Source: Agromyces aurantiacus (GTDB taxonomy: Bacteria; Actinomycetota; Actinomycetes; Actinomycetales; Microbacteriaceae). Taken from it: a DNA stretch of 64,000 nucleotides. How positions within the stretch are numbered: the first letter of the stretch is position 1; each line of letters starts with the position of its first letter. The notes beneath the pieces were generated by a model. The model saw only the letters and a program-made list of their open reading frames with translations, was not told where the DNA came from and made no database searches. Positions 20,843-29,623 of the stretch are shown here, in pieces. Made by a program: the position numbers and the translations under genes. The stretch covers positions 2,976,001 to 3,040,000 of the forward strand of contig NZ_JAFBBW010000001.1 in assembly GCF_016907355.1 (NCBI RefSeq), written 5' to 3'.

Positions 20843-22483
20843 ATGACCCGCGTGCTCGTCGTCGGCTCCGGCATCGCCGGGCTCTGGACGGCGATCCGCG
20901 CCGCGGAGCGCGGGTGCCACGTCACGATCGTGACGAAGGCCGCGCTCGGCGAGGGTGCGACGCCGTGGGCGCAGGGCGGCATCGCCGCCGCGATCTTCGC
21001 CGGCGACGCTCCCACCCGTCACGCGGCCGACACGCTCAGCGCGGGCGCCGGGCTCGGCGACCCCGCCGCGGTGCGCGTGCTGACCGAGGAGGGGCCCGCG
21101 CGCATCCGCGACCTCATCCGCTTCGGCGTCGCGTTCGACCGCGACGAGTCCGGGATCGCGCGCGGACTCGAGGCCGCGCACTCGCGCGCGCGCATCCTGC
21201 ACGCGGGCGGCGACCGCACGGGCGCCGCGATCGAGGCGGCGCTCGTCGAGACCGTGCGGCGTCGCGGCATCCGGGTCATCGAGCACACGACGCTCGTCGA
21301 CCTGGTGGTCGAGAGCGGCCGGGTGGTCGGCATCCGCGTGGTCGGCGACGAGCCCGGCGCGGGCTCGCCGCGGCCCGTGCCGGCGGCCGGCGCTCCGGCG
21401 ACCGCCCCCGCATCGCCGCCTGGCCCGACCTCGCTGCGCGAGCTCCGGGCCGATGTGGTCGTGCTCGCCACCGGCGGTGCGGGACAGCTCTTCCGTCACA
21501 CGACCAATCCGGATGTCGCGACGGGCGACGGGGTCGCCGCGGCCGCCCGCGCGGGCGCAGCGGTGGCCGACCTCGAGTTCGTCCAGTTCCATCCGACCGC
21601 GCTCGCGGTGCCCGGCACGCCGCTCATCTCCGAGGCCGTGCGCGGCGAGGGCGCCGTGCTGCGCGACGCGTCGGGCCGGCGCTTCCTGCTCGAGATCGAC
21701 CCGCGTGCCGAGCTCGCGCCGCGCGACGTGGTCGCGCGCGCGGTCTGGCGGCGCATGGCCGAGCAGGACGGCGCGCCCGTCGTGCTCGACGCGACCCACC
21801 TCGGCGCCGAGCGCCTGGCCGCCCGGTTCCCCGGCATCGACGCGGCGTGCCGCGCCGCCGGCTTCGACTGGTCTCGCGAGCCGGTGCCCGTCGTACCGGC
21901 GGCCCACTACGCGATGGGCGGCGTCGTGACCGACCTGGCCGGCCGCACGAGCCTGCCCGGCCTCTGGGCCGTCGGCGAGGTCGCCCGCACGGGCGTGCAC
22001 GGCGCCAACCGCCTCGCGTCCAACTCGCTGCTCGAGGGCGCCGTCTTCGCCGAGCGCGCCGCGCGCGACCTGGCCGCCGCGCCATCCGCCCCCGTCCCCG
22101 CGCCGGCCCCTGCCCCGGTTCAGAACGGCGGATATACGATCCGACGCGCCGGTGATGGCCCCGGAATCGACGGGGTGGCGGATCGGATATCCGCGGAAAT
22201 GGACGCGAGTGGGCGTGGACTCGTCGAGCGGGGCGAGCTGCAGCAGCTCATGTGGGACCACGTGGGGCTCGAGCGCGACGCGCGCGGGCTCGCGGCGGCA
22301 TCCGCCCGGCTCGACGGATGGCGCGCGCCCGAGCCGGTCGACCGCCGCACGGCCGAGGACCGCAACCTGCTCGACCTCGCGCGCCTCACCGTCGCGGCGG
22401 CGCTCGCCCGCACCGGCAGCGTCGGCGCGCACACGCGCACCGACGCGGCATCCGTCGCCGAGACCGAACGAGAGGCCGCCTGA
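20843..22483 (+). CDS. nadB: L-aspartate oxidase
   Basis: A 546-residue FAD enzyme that oxidises aspartate to iminoaspartate, the substrate of NadA. It begins MTRVLVVGSGIAGLWTA, the dinucleotide-binding fold, and has WAQGGIAAA, FVQFHPTAL, the HYAMGGVVTDLAGRT region and GANRLASNSLLEG, all standard for NadB and fumarate reductase flavoproteins. Some stretches are Ala/Pro-rich insertions (about residues 170-195 and near 410). The ATG is one base after the nadA stop; its own stop overlaps the nadC start (TGATG). Confidence 0.96.
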   Translation: MTRVLVVGSGIAGLWTAIRAAERGCHVTIVTKAALGEGATPWAQGGIAAAIFAGDAPTRHAADTLSAGAGLGDPAAVRVLTEEGPARIRDLIRFGVAFDRDESGIARGLEAAHSRARILHAGGDRTGAAIEAALVETVRRRGIRVIEHTTLVDLVVESGRVVGIRVVGDEPGAGSPRPVPAAGAPATAPASPPGPTSLRELRADVVVLATGGAGQLFRHTTNPDVATGDGVAAAARAGAAVADLEFVQFHPTALAVPGTPLISEAVRGEGAVLRDASGRRFLLEIDPRAELAPRDVVARAVWRRMAEQDGAPVVLDATHLGAERLAARFPGIDAACRAAGFDWSREPVPVVPAAHYAMGGVVTDLAGRTSLPGLWAVGEVARTGVHGANRLASNSLLEGAVFAERAARDLAAAPSAPVPAPAPAPVQNGGYTIRRAGDGPGIDGVADRISAEMDASGRGLVERGELQQLMWDHVGLERDARGLAAASARLDGWRAPEPVDRRTAEDRNLLDLARLTVAAALARTGSVGAHTRTDAASVAETEREAA

Positions 22484-23379
22484 TGACCGAAGCCCGCGAG
22501 ATCGAGCGCGTTGTGCTCATGGCGCTCGACGAGGATGCGCCGTGGGGCGACCTGACCGGGGAGACCCTGATCCCCGAGGTCGCGACGGCGACCGCCGAGC
22601 TCGTCGCGCGCGAGCCGGGTGTCTTCAGTGGCGCGCGCGTCGTCGAGGCGGCGTTCCGGCTGGTCGACCCGCGGATCGCGGTCGAGGTGCCGACGGCCGA
22701 CGGCGGGCGGTTCGCGGCGGGCGACGTGCTCGCGCGCGTGCAGGGCCCCGCCCGCGGCATCCTGCGCGCCGAGCGCGTCGCGCTGAACCTCGTGCAGCGG
22801 ATGTCGGGCGTCGCGACGCTCACGGCCCGGTACGTCGACGCGGTGGCCGGCACACGCGCGCGCATCGTCGACACGCGCAAGACCACGCCCGGCCTGCGCA
22901 GCCTCGAGCGCCAGGCCGTGCGAGACGGCGGCGGCCGCAACCACCGCCGCTCGCTGTCCGACGCGATCATGGCCAAGGACAACCACCTCGCCGTGCTCAC
23001 CGCGAGCGGCGCCGACCTCGCCACCGCGCTGCGCGAGGCGCGCGACCGGATGCCGCACACCGCCCACCTCGAGGTCGAGGTCGACCGCGTCGACCAGATC
23101 GAGCCCGTGCTCGCGGGCGGCGCCGACACGATCATGCTCGACAACTTCACGCTCGACGAACTGCGCGAGGGCGTCGCCCTCATCGACGGCCGTGCGATCG
23201 TCGAGGCGTCGGGCGGCGTGAACCTCGACACGGTCGCCGCGATCGCCGCGACCGGCGTCGACGTCATCTCGGTGGGCGCGCTCACGCACTCGGCGCGCGC
23301 GCTCGACCTCGGCCTCGACGTCGTGATCGAGACGCCGGCGGATGGCGCACCCGGCGCCGCGCCGCGGGAGCGCACGTGA
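22483..23379 (+). CDS. nadC: Nicotinate-nucleotide pyrophosphorylase (quinolinate phosphoribosyltransferase)
   Basis: A 298-residue enzyme that turns quinolinate and PRPP into nicotinate mononucleotide. It has EDAPWGDLTGETL at the N-terminus, ERVALNLVQRMSGVAT, DTRKTTPGLR with the PRPP/quinolinate contacts, GGGRNHRRSLSDAIMAKDNH, and ASGGVNLDTV near the end. Both ends overlap neighbours: TGATG with nadB and GTGA with nifS. Confidence 0.97.
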   Translation: MTEAREIERVVLMALDEDAPWGDLTGETLIPEVATATAELVAREPGVFSGARVVEAAFRLVDPRIAVEVPTADGGRFAAGDVLARVQGPARGILRAERVALNLVQRMSGVATLTARYVDAVAGTRARIVDTRKTTPGLRSLERQAVRDGGGRNHRRSLSDAIMAKDNHLAVLTASGADLATALREARDRMPHTAHLEVEVDRVDQIEPVLAGGADTIMLDNFTLDELREGVALIDGRAIVEASGGVNLDTVAAIAATGVDVISVGALTHSARALDLGLDVVIETPADGAPGAAPRERT

Positions 23380-24518
23380 TCTTCGCCGACCACGCCGCCA
23401 CGACCCCGGTCCGCCGCGAGGCGCTCGAGGCGATGTGGCCGTACCTGACGGGATCCTTCGGCAATCCGTCGAGCCGGCACGGGGTCGGCGAGGAGGCCGC
23501 GCGCGCTCTCGCGTGGGCGCGCGCGGAGGTCGCCGCCGTGGTCGGCTGCCGGCCCGGCGACGTGGTATTCACCTCGGGCGGGACCGAGGCCGACAACCTC
23601 GCCGTGAAGGGCCTCGCGCTCGCGAACCCGCGCGGACGCCACGTCGTGGTGTCGCCGGTCGAGCACGAGGCCGTGCTCGAGGCTGCCGACGCGCTGCGCC
23701 GCCTGCACGGCTTCGAGGTGGACCTGGTCGACGTGGACGCCTCCGGGATGGCGACCCCCGGGGCGCTCGCCCGCGTCATCCGGCCCGGCACCGCGCTCGT
23801 CTCGGTGCAGCTCGCGAACAACGAGGTCGGCACGGTGAACCCCGTCGCGGAACTCGCGCGCGTCGCGCACGAGGCGGGCGCGCTCATGCACACCGACGTG
23901 GTCCAGGCGGCGGGATGGCTGCCGCTCTCGTTCGACGCGCTCGGCGTCGACGCGCTCTCGCTCGCGGGCCACAAGGTCGGGGCGCCCAAGGGAATCGGCG
24001 CGCTCGTCGTGCGGGGCCGACTGCCGCTCGAGCCCGTGCTGCACGGCGGGGGCCAGGAGCGCGGGCGCCGGTCGGGCACCGAGAACGTGGCCGGCGCGGT
24101 CGCGTTCGCGACGGCGCTGCGGCTCGCCGAGGCCGAGCGGGCGGAGGTCGCGCCGCGCGTGGCCGCGCTGACCGCTCGCTTCCGCGAGCTCGTCGCCTCC
24201 GGCGTGCCCGACGCGGTGCCGACGGGCCATCCGGCGAACCGCCTGCCCGGCACGGTCTCCTACGTCTTCCCCGGCACGAGCGGCGAGGCCGTGCTGCTCG
24301 AGCTCGAACGGCGAGACGTGATCGTCTCGAGCGGCTCGGCGTGCGCGGCCGGCAGCGACGAGCCGTCGCACGTGCTCACCGCGATGGGCGTCGCGCCCGA
24401 GGTCGCGCAGACGGCGGTCCGCTTCTCCTTCGGTGCGGACGCCACCGACACCGACGTGGGGGCGGCCGCCGCCGCCCTCGCGGAGGCCGTGTCGGCGGTC
24501 CGCGATATCGTGCGCTGA
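23376..24518 (+). CDS. Cysteine desulfurase, NifS type, of the NAD operon
   Basis: A 380-residue PLP enzyme of the NifS/IscS class. FADHAATTPVRREAL begins it, the PLP lysine is in LAGHKVGAPKGIG, and the sulfur-carrying cysteine is in SSGSACAAGSDEPSHVL. The start is GTG overlapping the nadC stop. In many bacteria a desulfurase encoded with nadABC supplies sulfur for the NadA Fe-S cluster, and the placement here fits that role. It ends the operon. Confidence 0.94.
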   Translation: MIFADHAATTPVRREALEAMWPYLTGSFGNPSSRHGVGEEAARALAWARAEVAAVVGCRPGDVVFTSGGTEADNLAVKGLALANPRGRHVVVSPVEHEAVLEAADALRRLHGFEVDLVDVDASGMATPGALARVIRPGTALVSVQLANNEVGTVNPVAELARVAHEAGALMHTDVVQAAGWLPLSFDALGVDALSLAGHKVGAPKGIGALVVRGRLPLEPVLHGGGQERGRRSGTENVAGAVAFATALRLAEAERAEVAPRVAALTARFRELVASGVPDAVPTGHPANRLPGTVSYVFPGTSGEAVLLELERRDVIVSSGSACAAGSDEPSHVLTAMGVAPEVAQTAVRFSFGADATDTDVGAAAAALAEAVSAVRDIVR

Positions 24519-24691
24519 CCCGGGGGAACGTCCCTCCGCGCAGTGCGAACGGGTGTTGCGGTGTGCCGAAAATACATGCATCGGAATACGTCGGCGGGAA
24601 TCGGGAATAGCGCGTCGCCGACGCCGGTTTCCGGTTCTCGTCGCCGTTCGCGCCCGCGCGGGCGGCGAGGCGACCGCGGGCATGCTCCCCG

Positions 24692-24728
24692 CACGACACG
24701 ACACGACACGACACGACGACGACGACGA
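24692..24728 (+). repeat. Short tandem repeat (CACGA)5(CGA)4 upstream of an exporter gene
   Basis: Five exact copies of CACGA at 24692-24716 pass directly into four copies of CGA at 24717-24728. The repeat lies 18 bases before the GTG of the MFS gene and just ahead of its AAGGA ribosome binding site. Such repeats can change length by slippage. The rest of the 24519-24746 gap is otherwise unremarkable apart from an AT-richer stretch near 24570-24590. Confidence 0.8.
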
Positions 24729-24746
24729 ACGAGCAAGGACGCGCAC

Positions 24747-26273
24747 GTGACCGAACGATCCGCACCCCGCACCGACTCCATCCCCCTGCCCGACGAGGTC
24801 GACGAGGCCTTCGACGAGCAGGTCCGCGACGCGCGCCCCGAGCACGGCGCGCGCAACACCCGCGTCATCTGGCTGCTGCTCGCCGCGACGTTCGTGGTGT
24901 TCCTCAACGAGACCATCATGAGCGTGGCGATCCCGCACCTCGTCCGCGACCTGCGCATCACGCTCTCGGCGGCGCAGTGGCTGACGACCGCGTTCATGCT
25001 CACCATGGCCGTCGTCATCCCGATCACCGGATTCCTCATCCAGCGCTTCCCCACCCGTCCGATCTTCGGCACGGCGATGAGCCTGTTCTCGGCCGGCACG
25101 CTGCTCGCGGCGCTCGCGCCGGGCTTCGAGGTGCTGCTCGGTGCGCGGATCGTCCAGGCCACGGGCACCGCGATCATGATGCCGCTGCTCATGACCACGC
25201 TCATGACGCTCGTGGCGCCGTCCGACCGCGGGCGGTTCATGGGTCGCGTCTCGATCGTCATGTCGGTCGCGCCCGCGATCGGCCCGGCCATCTCCGGACT
25301 CATCCTGAGCTACCTCGGCTGGCGCTACATGTTCTGGCTCGTGCTCCCGATCGCCCTCGCGATGCTGGTGATCGGGCTGCGCCGGGTCGAGAACGTCGGC
25401 GAGACGCGCGTGTTCCCGATCGACGTCGTCTCGGTCGTGCTCTCGGCCCTCGGCTTCGGCGGCCTCGTGTACGGCCTCAGCCTCGTCGGCGGCGTCGTGA
25501 GCGGGCGCGCCCCGGGCGATGCGACGGCCATGTGGATCGCGCTCGCGATCGGCGCGGCCGGCGTGGTGGCGTTCATCGTGCGCCAGCTGCTGCTGCAGCG
25601 CACCGACCGCGCCCTCCTCGACCTGCGCACGTTCCGCACGCGCAACTTCTCGGTCTCGATCGCGCTCATGGCCGTGATGATGGCGGCCCTGTTCGGCACC
25701 ATCATCCTGCTGCCCATCTACCTGCAGGATGTCGCGGGCCTCGAGCCGCTCGCGACCGGCCTGCTCGTGCTGCCCGGCGGCCTGGTCATGGGACTGCTCG
25801 GGCCGACAGTCGGTCGCCTGTACGATCGCGTCGGCCCCACGCCGCTGCTCGTGCCCGGCAGCGTCGTGGTGAGCGGCGTGCTGTGGTCGTTGACGCTCGT
25901 GACCGAGTCGACGCCCCCGTGGATGCTCCTGATCGCCCACGTCGTGCTCTCGACGGCGCTCGCGTTCATGTTCACGCCGCTCTTCACGAGCGCGCTGGGC
26001 TCCGTCGAACCGCACCTGTACTCGCACGGCTCGGCTACCGTCGGCACGCTGCAGCAGGTGGCGGGCGCGGCCGGTACGGCCCTCTTCATCACGGTGATGA
26101 CCGCGACGGCCGCCTCGGCCGAGGCCGCGGGCACCGCTGCGGTCGCGGCGCAGGCCGCGGGCGTGCGCAACGCGTTCCTCGTGGGCGCGATCATCTCGCT
26201 CTTCGCGATCGTGGGGTCCGCGTTCGTGCGTCGCCCCGCCGACATGACGCACGGCGCTCCCGCGGCGCACTGA
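24747..26273 (+). CDS. MFS multidrug transporter, DHA2-like
   Basis: A 508-residue major facilitator protein with a 35-residue hydrophilic N-tail and about 14 membrane helices. Features of the proton-linked drug exporter group include FVVFLNETIMSVAIPHL in helix 1, the loop after helix 2 (RFPTRPIFG), and GPAISGLIL near helix 5 (motif C region). It is likely to export a drug or metabolite; the substrate is unknown. The start is GTG with AAGGA seven bases upstream. The gene ends at a strong shared terminator. Confidence 0.9.
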   Translation: MTERSAPRTDSIPLPDEVDEAFDEQVRDARPEHGARNTRVIWLLLAATFVVFLNETIMSVAIPHLVRDLRITLSAAQWLTTAFMLTMAVVIPITGFLIQRFPTRPIFGTAMSLFSAGTLLAALAPGFEVLLGARIVQATGTAIMMPLLMTTLMTLVAPSDRGRFMGRVSIVMSVAPAIGPAISGLILSYLGWRYMFWLVLPIALAMLVIGLRRVENVGETRVFPIDVVSVVLSALGFGGLVYGLSLVGGVVSGRAPGDATAMWIALAIGAAGVVAFIVRQLLLQRTDRALLDLRTFRTRNFSVSIALMAVMMAALFGTIILLPIYLQDVAGLEPLATGLLVLPGGLVMGLLGPTVGRLYDRVGPTPLLVPGSVVVSGVLWSLTLVTESTPPWMLLIAHVVLSTALAFMFTPLFTSALGSVEPHLYSHGSATVGTLQQVAGAAGTALFITVMTATAASAEAAGTAAVAAQAAGVRNAFLVGAIISLFAIVGSAFVRRPADMTHGAPAAH

Positions 26274-26291
26274 CGCGAGCTGCATCGAGAC

Positions 26292-26327
26292 GACGAGGGC
26301 CCGGCGACGATCCGCCGGGCCCTCGTC
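26292..26327. terminator. Bidirectional terminator between the MFS and VWA genes
   Basis: A perfect 15-base inverted repeat, 26292-26306 with 26313-26327, around a six-base loop. It lies between two convergent genes and should serve both. Confidence 0.85.
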
Positions 26328-26333
26328 CGCGTC

Positions 26334-27992
26334 TCAGCCGCAGTCGGGGCGGCAGGTCCGCTGCGACAGGGCGTCGACCAGCACGGTCCCGAGGTCCTCG
26401 GGCTTCACGGCCGAGTAGGCGCCGCCCTTCGTGGCCTCCGCGATCTTCTGCATCGCCTGCAGGTCGGTGTCGGGCCCGAAGCCGATCATGATGACCGCGA
26501 CCGGCTTGGAGGGGTCGTCCATCTTCTTCAGCTCGGCGAGCAGCTGGTCGAGGCTGATGCCGTTCTCGTCCTCGTTCTTGCCGTCGGTGATGACGAGCAC
26601 GGAGTTGACCTTGTCGGGGTCGTAGTCCTCGCGGACCTTCTTCACGGCGGCGAGGGTGGAGTCGTAGAGGCCCGTGGCACCGCCGAGCCGCGAGGGCAGC
26701 GACCCGATGATCTGCTGGATCTGCTGGGTGTGTCCCGAGTCGGCGAGCGGCGCGATGGGGGCGAGGTCCTCGTAGTCGAGGTCGCCGTTGCGGGCGGTCG
26801 AGAAGATCCAGACGCCGAGCTCGGCCTCGCCGGAGAACTTCGACATGGCGTCGACCGCGGCCTGCTGGAAGATGTCGATGCGCCGCAGTCCGTTGCCGGC
26901 GGGCTCCTCCATCGATCCCGACACGTCGATCACCGCGAGCATGCGCGAACGCAGGGTCAGCACGGACCAGGCACGGAGGATCTCGATCTCGGCCGCGTGG
27001 TCGAGCTCGGTCTGCGCACGCGGGGCATTGCCGGCGACGCCGGGGGCGTCGAGCTCGCCGCTGCCGTCGGGCGCGCGGAAGCCGGCCTCGGCGAAGTGCT
27101 CCGTGGCCTTCTGCAGGGCCGCCTCGAACGCGTCGAGCTGCTCGCCCTCGGCATCGCCGATCCGCACGAACGGGTAGTCGAGTGCGACCGTGCCCTCCTG
27201 GGGGTAGGCGGCGACGAGGGGCTCGGCGGTGGAGTCGGTGTTGTGCGCGACCACGCGCGACTCGCTCGTGAGCACGACGGTGGGCTGGGCGGCCGAGGAC
27301 AGCGTGGCCATCGCGGCATCGGCGTTCGCGGGGATCGACTTGCCGAGCGCGATCATCGCGCCCGCGAACTGGCGCGGGTCGTCGGGCGAGGACTGGCCCT
27401 TCAGCGCGAGCAGGCTCGCGAGGCTCGCGGCCGACGCCTCGGGGTCGGGCAGGAGCGCGGGCAGCTGGCCGGCGAGGATGCGCGCCCAGCTGACGGGCTC
27501 CGTCGCGATCTCCTGGGCCGCGTCGGCCGGGGCCGCGAAGACGATCGGCGAGCTCGCGATGGATGGGCCGACCACGATGTCGGGCTCGCCGAGCCCCAGC
27601 GAGGTGGCCGTGGTGTTGGTGCGCTCGATCCACACCGAGGAGTCGGGGATCCAGGCGTCGGCGTCGAGCGTGCCGGCTGCCAGGGCCGCCGTCGTGTCGG
27701 CCGAGTCCTGGGCGCGGACGTCGATCTCGACGCAGCGCTTCGGGCTCGCGTCGAAGTCGTCGGCGAGCTCGATCACCGAGGACGCGATCGACGGGTCGGC
27801 GACCACCACGAGCGGCTCGACGGTCTCGCACGCCGGTTCCTCGGCCGAGGCGAACAGCGGGTTCAGGTGACCGCCGACCCAGAGGTACACCCCGGTGGCG
27901 ACCAGCCCGATCACCGCGACGCCTGCGACGACGGACAGGATGAATCGGCGGCTCGGCGTCTTCGCCGGAGCCGCGACGCTGTGACGTCCCAC
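26334..27992 (-). CDS. Membrane-anchored substrate-binding and VWA domain protein
   Basis: A 552-residue single-pass protein. After VGRHSVAAPAKTPSRR comes one membrane helix (FILSVVAGVAVIGLVATGVYLWV). The next ~290 residues resemble a periplasmic binding protein (VVVADPSIASSVIELADDFD, DADAWIPDSSVWIER). A VWA domain follows with a complete MIDAS start, DVSGSM at D356, and later LVITDGKNED. The known actinobacterial architecture joins these two domains on the outside of the cell; function is not established. GTG at 27992 is preferred over the ATG at 28040 because a stable hairpin lies directly before the latter and because the MGRHS-type start looks natural. Confidence 0.85.
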   Translation of the reverse strand: MGRHSVAAPAKTPSRRFILSVVAGVAVIGLVATGVYLWVGGHLNPLFASAEEPACETVEPLVVVADPSIASSVIELADDFDASPKRCVEIDVRAQDSADTTAALAAGTLDADAWIPDSSVWIERTNTTATSLGLGEPDIVVGPSIASSPIVFAAPADAAQEIATEPVSWARILAGQLPALLPDPEASAASLASLLALKGQSSPDDPRQFAGAMIALGKSIPANADAAMATLSSAAQPTVVLTSESRVVAHNTDSTAEPLVAAYPQEGTVALDYPFVRIGDAEGEQLDAFEAALQKATEHFAEAGFRAPDGSGELDAPGVAGNAPRAQTELDHAAEIEILRAWSVLTLRSRMLAVIDVSGSMEEPAGNGLRRIDIFQQAAVDAMSKFSGEAELGVWIFSTARNGDLDYEDLAPIAPLADSGHTQQIQQIIGSLPSRLGGATGLYDSTLAAVKKVREDYDPDKVNSVLVITDGKNEDENGISLDQLLAELKKMDDPSKPVAVIMIGFGPDTDLQAMQKIAEATKGGAYSAVKPEDLGTVLVDALSQRTCRPDCG

Positions 27993-28040
27993 GACACTCC
28001 AAGCCGACCGACAGCGCCGGAGAGCGTGTGTCGATCCCAT

Positions 28041-28062
28041 CTGAACGGGTTCCCCCGTTCAG
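28041..28062 (-). promoter_or_regulatory. Perfect hairpin in the 5' UTR of the VWA gene
   Basis: CTGAACGGG (28041-28049) and CCCGTTCAG (28054-28062) pair fully around TTCC. It lies between the predicted transcription start and the translation start, and could be an operator or an RNA element. Confidence 0.55.
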
Positions 28063-28078
28063 GGGGAAGGGTGCTGAC

Positions 28079-28084
28079 AGTGTA
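28079..28084 (-). promoter_or_regulatory. Candidate -10 for the VWA gene
   Basis: TACACT on the minus strand would start transcription about 28072, just upstream of the hairpin at 28041-28062. No clear -35. Confidence 0.4.
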
Positions 28085-28157
28085 CGCAGAAGATGAGCGA
28101 TCGGCGAACTCCGATCCGGCCGGTCGCGGCCTCGTTCCGGCACGCGCGCGCGAGGGC

Positions 28158-28163
28158 TAGGGT
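28158..28163 (+). promoter_or_regulatory. -10 hexamer placing a leaderless start at 28170
   Basis: TAGGGT ends six bases before the ATG at 28170, the spacing expected when transcription begins at the first base of the start codon. The same TAGGGT-N6-ATG layout occurs at 33360-33374. Confidence 0.5.
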
Positions 28164-28169
28164 CGGCTC

Positions 28170-28241
28170 ATGGAGCCCGTCTCGGTGCCGCTCGCGGAGA
28201 TCGCCCCATCCCGGTGCGCGTTCTCGGAGGCCCGACCATGA
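28170..28241 (+). CDS. Possible 23-residue leader peptide overlapping the phosphoribosyltransferase start
   Basis: A short open frame, MEPVSVPLAEIAPSRC..., begins exactly six bases after a TAGGGT hexamer and stops with a TGA that overlaps the next ATG (ATGA at 28238-28241). This would make a leaderless message whose leader peptide is translationally coupled to the phosphoribosyltransferase gene. The coding evidence is purely positional, and the peptide has no recognised attenuation motif (no run of one amino acid). Confidence 0.45.
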   Translation: MEPVSVPLAEIAPSRCAFSEARP

Positions 28242-28882
28242 GCCGGTTCGCGGATCGGCGCGACGCGGGCCGGCGGCTCGCGGAGGAGCTGGGCGACCGC
28301 CGGGCCGTCGATCCGGTGGTCCTCGGACTGCCGCGCGGCGGCGTGCCCGTGGCCGACGAGGTGGCGCGCGCCCTCGATGCGCCGCTCGACGTGCTCGTCG
28401 TGCGCAAGCTCGGCCTGCCCTCGCAGCCCGAGGTCGCGATGGGGGCGATCGGCGAGGAGGGCGCCGAGGTCGTCAACGACGACGTCGTGGGGCTCGGCCG
28501 CGTGACCCGCTCCGACTTCGCGGCCGTCGAGCGACGCGAACGCGCGGAGCTCGAGGCGCGCGTGCGCCGGTTCCGGCGGGACCGCCCGCCGCTGCCCCTC
28601 GCCGGCCGCACGGTCATCGTCGTCGACGACGGGGTCGCGACCGGCGCGACGGCGCGCGTGGCCTGCCGCGTCGCCCGCGCGCGCGGCGCCGCCCGCGTGA
28701 TCCTCGCCGTTCCGGTCGGCGCCCCGGATGCCCTGGCGACGATTCCGGAGGCCGACGAGATCGTCGCGGTGAGCGCCCCAGCGTCCTTCATGGCGGTCGG
28801 CATGCACTACCTCGATTTCCGCCAGACCGAGGACGCCGAGGTCACCGCGATCCTCGACGCCGCGCACGGTCACGGCGCCTAA
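28238..28882 (+). CDS. Phosphoribosyltransferase family protein
   Basis: A 214-residue PRT-fold protein. The PRPP loop is VIVVDDGVATGAT near residues 127-139, and the N-terminal VLGLPRGGVPVADEVA near residues 28-43 is typical of the group often annotated as predicted phosphoribosyltransferases alongside dienelactone-hydrolase-like proteins. It probably binds PRPP or a similar ribose phosphate; the base is unknown. CGGAGG precedes the ATG. A small overlapping upstream frame may couple its translation. Confidence 0.88.
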   Translation: MSRFADRRDAGRRLAEELGDRRAVDPVVLGLPRGGVPVADEVARALDAPLDVLVVRKLGLPSQPEVAMGAIGEEGAEVVNDDVVGLGRVTRSDFAAVERRERAELEARVRRFRRDRPPLPLAGRTVIVVDDGVATGATARVACRVARARGAARVILAVPVGAPDALATIPEADEIVAVSAPASFMAVGMHYLDFRQTEDAEVTAILDAAHGHGA

Positions 28883-28990
28883 GCACACGCCGGCCGGGCG
28901 TGCAACCCCGTTCCCGCGAGCCAGTCGCTGCGGTTGAGTGGACGCCGATCGCGCATCGGCCCCTTCGTTGCGCGGAAAGGCGATGGAAAC

Positions 28991-29623
28991 GTGGACACGA
29001 GCACCGTCATCTGGATCATCGTGGGCGTCATCGCGCTGCTCGCACTGGTCGCCGTGATCGCGTGGGTCGCGACCTCGGGCCGGCGGCGCGAGGCGCAGCT
29101 CGAGCACCGGCGCCGCGAGGCCGAGGAGCACCGCGAGAAGGCGGCCGAGATCGACGCCGCCGCGCGCGAGCGCGAGGTGAACGCCATGCAGTCGGATGCC
29201 GCGGCGCGCAAGGCCGAGGCCGATGCGGCGGCCGCCAGGCTCGAGGCCGAGCGGCTCGCGGAGGCGACCCGGGAGCATCGGACCGATGCGGAGCGGCTGC
29301 GGGCCGAGCAGGCCGAGCAGGCCCAGCGCGCGGCGGCCGTCGACCCCGACGTGTCGGAGCGCGCCGAGGCGCGCACCGAGTCCCGCGACGCCGAGGTGCC
29401 CCCGGCGACCGCCACGGCAGCCACGGCGGGTCCCACCACCGTCGAGTCCCACGGCCGCCCGGTCTCGCAGCCGGCGACCGACGAGCATGGCAACCCGCTG
29501 ACCTACCCGGCGGCGGAGCAGCAGCGCACGGCCGCTCCCGTCCGCGGTCCGGTCGACGAGTACGGCAACCCCGTCGCGACCGAGCAGGGCGACGAGACGC
29601 CGCGTCACGCGCGCGGCGTCTGA
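28991..29623 (+). CDS. Single-pass membrane protein with a long Glu/Arg/Ala helix
   Basis: A 210-residue hypothetical protein. An N-terminal membrane segment (VIWIIVGVIALLALVAVIAWV, residues 6-26) is followed by a predicted alpha-helical, charged stretch to about residue 125 (REAEEHREKAAEIDAAARERE...), which looks like a coiled coil. The C-terminal 70 residues contain two copies of a DE(H/Y)GNP motif, DEHGNPLTYP and DEYGNPVATE. Start is GTG with GGAAAGG upstream. Topology suggests a membrane-tethered scaffold in the cytoplasm. It overlaps the convergent LON-domain gene by 19 bases. Confidence 0.7.
   Translation: MDTSTVIWIIVGVIALLALVAVIAWVATSGRRREAQLEHRRREAEEHREKAAEIDAAAREREVNAMQSDAAARKAEADAAAARLEAERLAEATREHRTDAERLRAEQAEQAQRAAAVDPDVSERAEARTESRDAEVPPATATAATAGPTTVESHGRPVSQPATDEHGNPLTYPAAEQQRTAAPVRGPVDEYGNPVATEQGDETPRHARGV

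Noticed and set aside
24692-24728. Possible CRISPR fragment
   Set aside because: The units are only 5 and 3 bases with no spacers; it is a simple tandem repeat.
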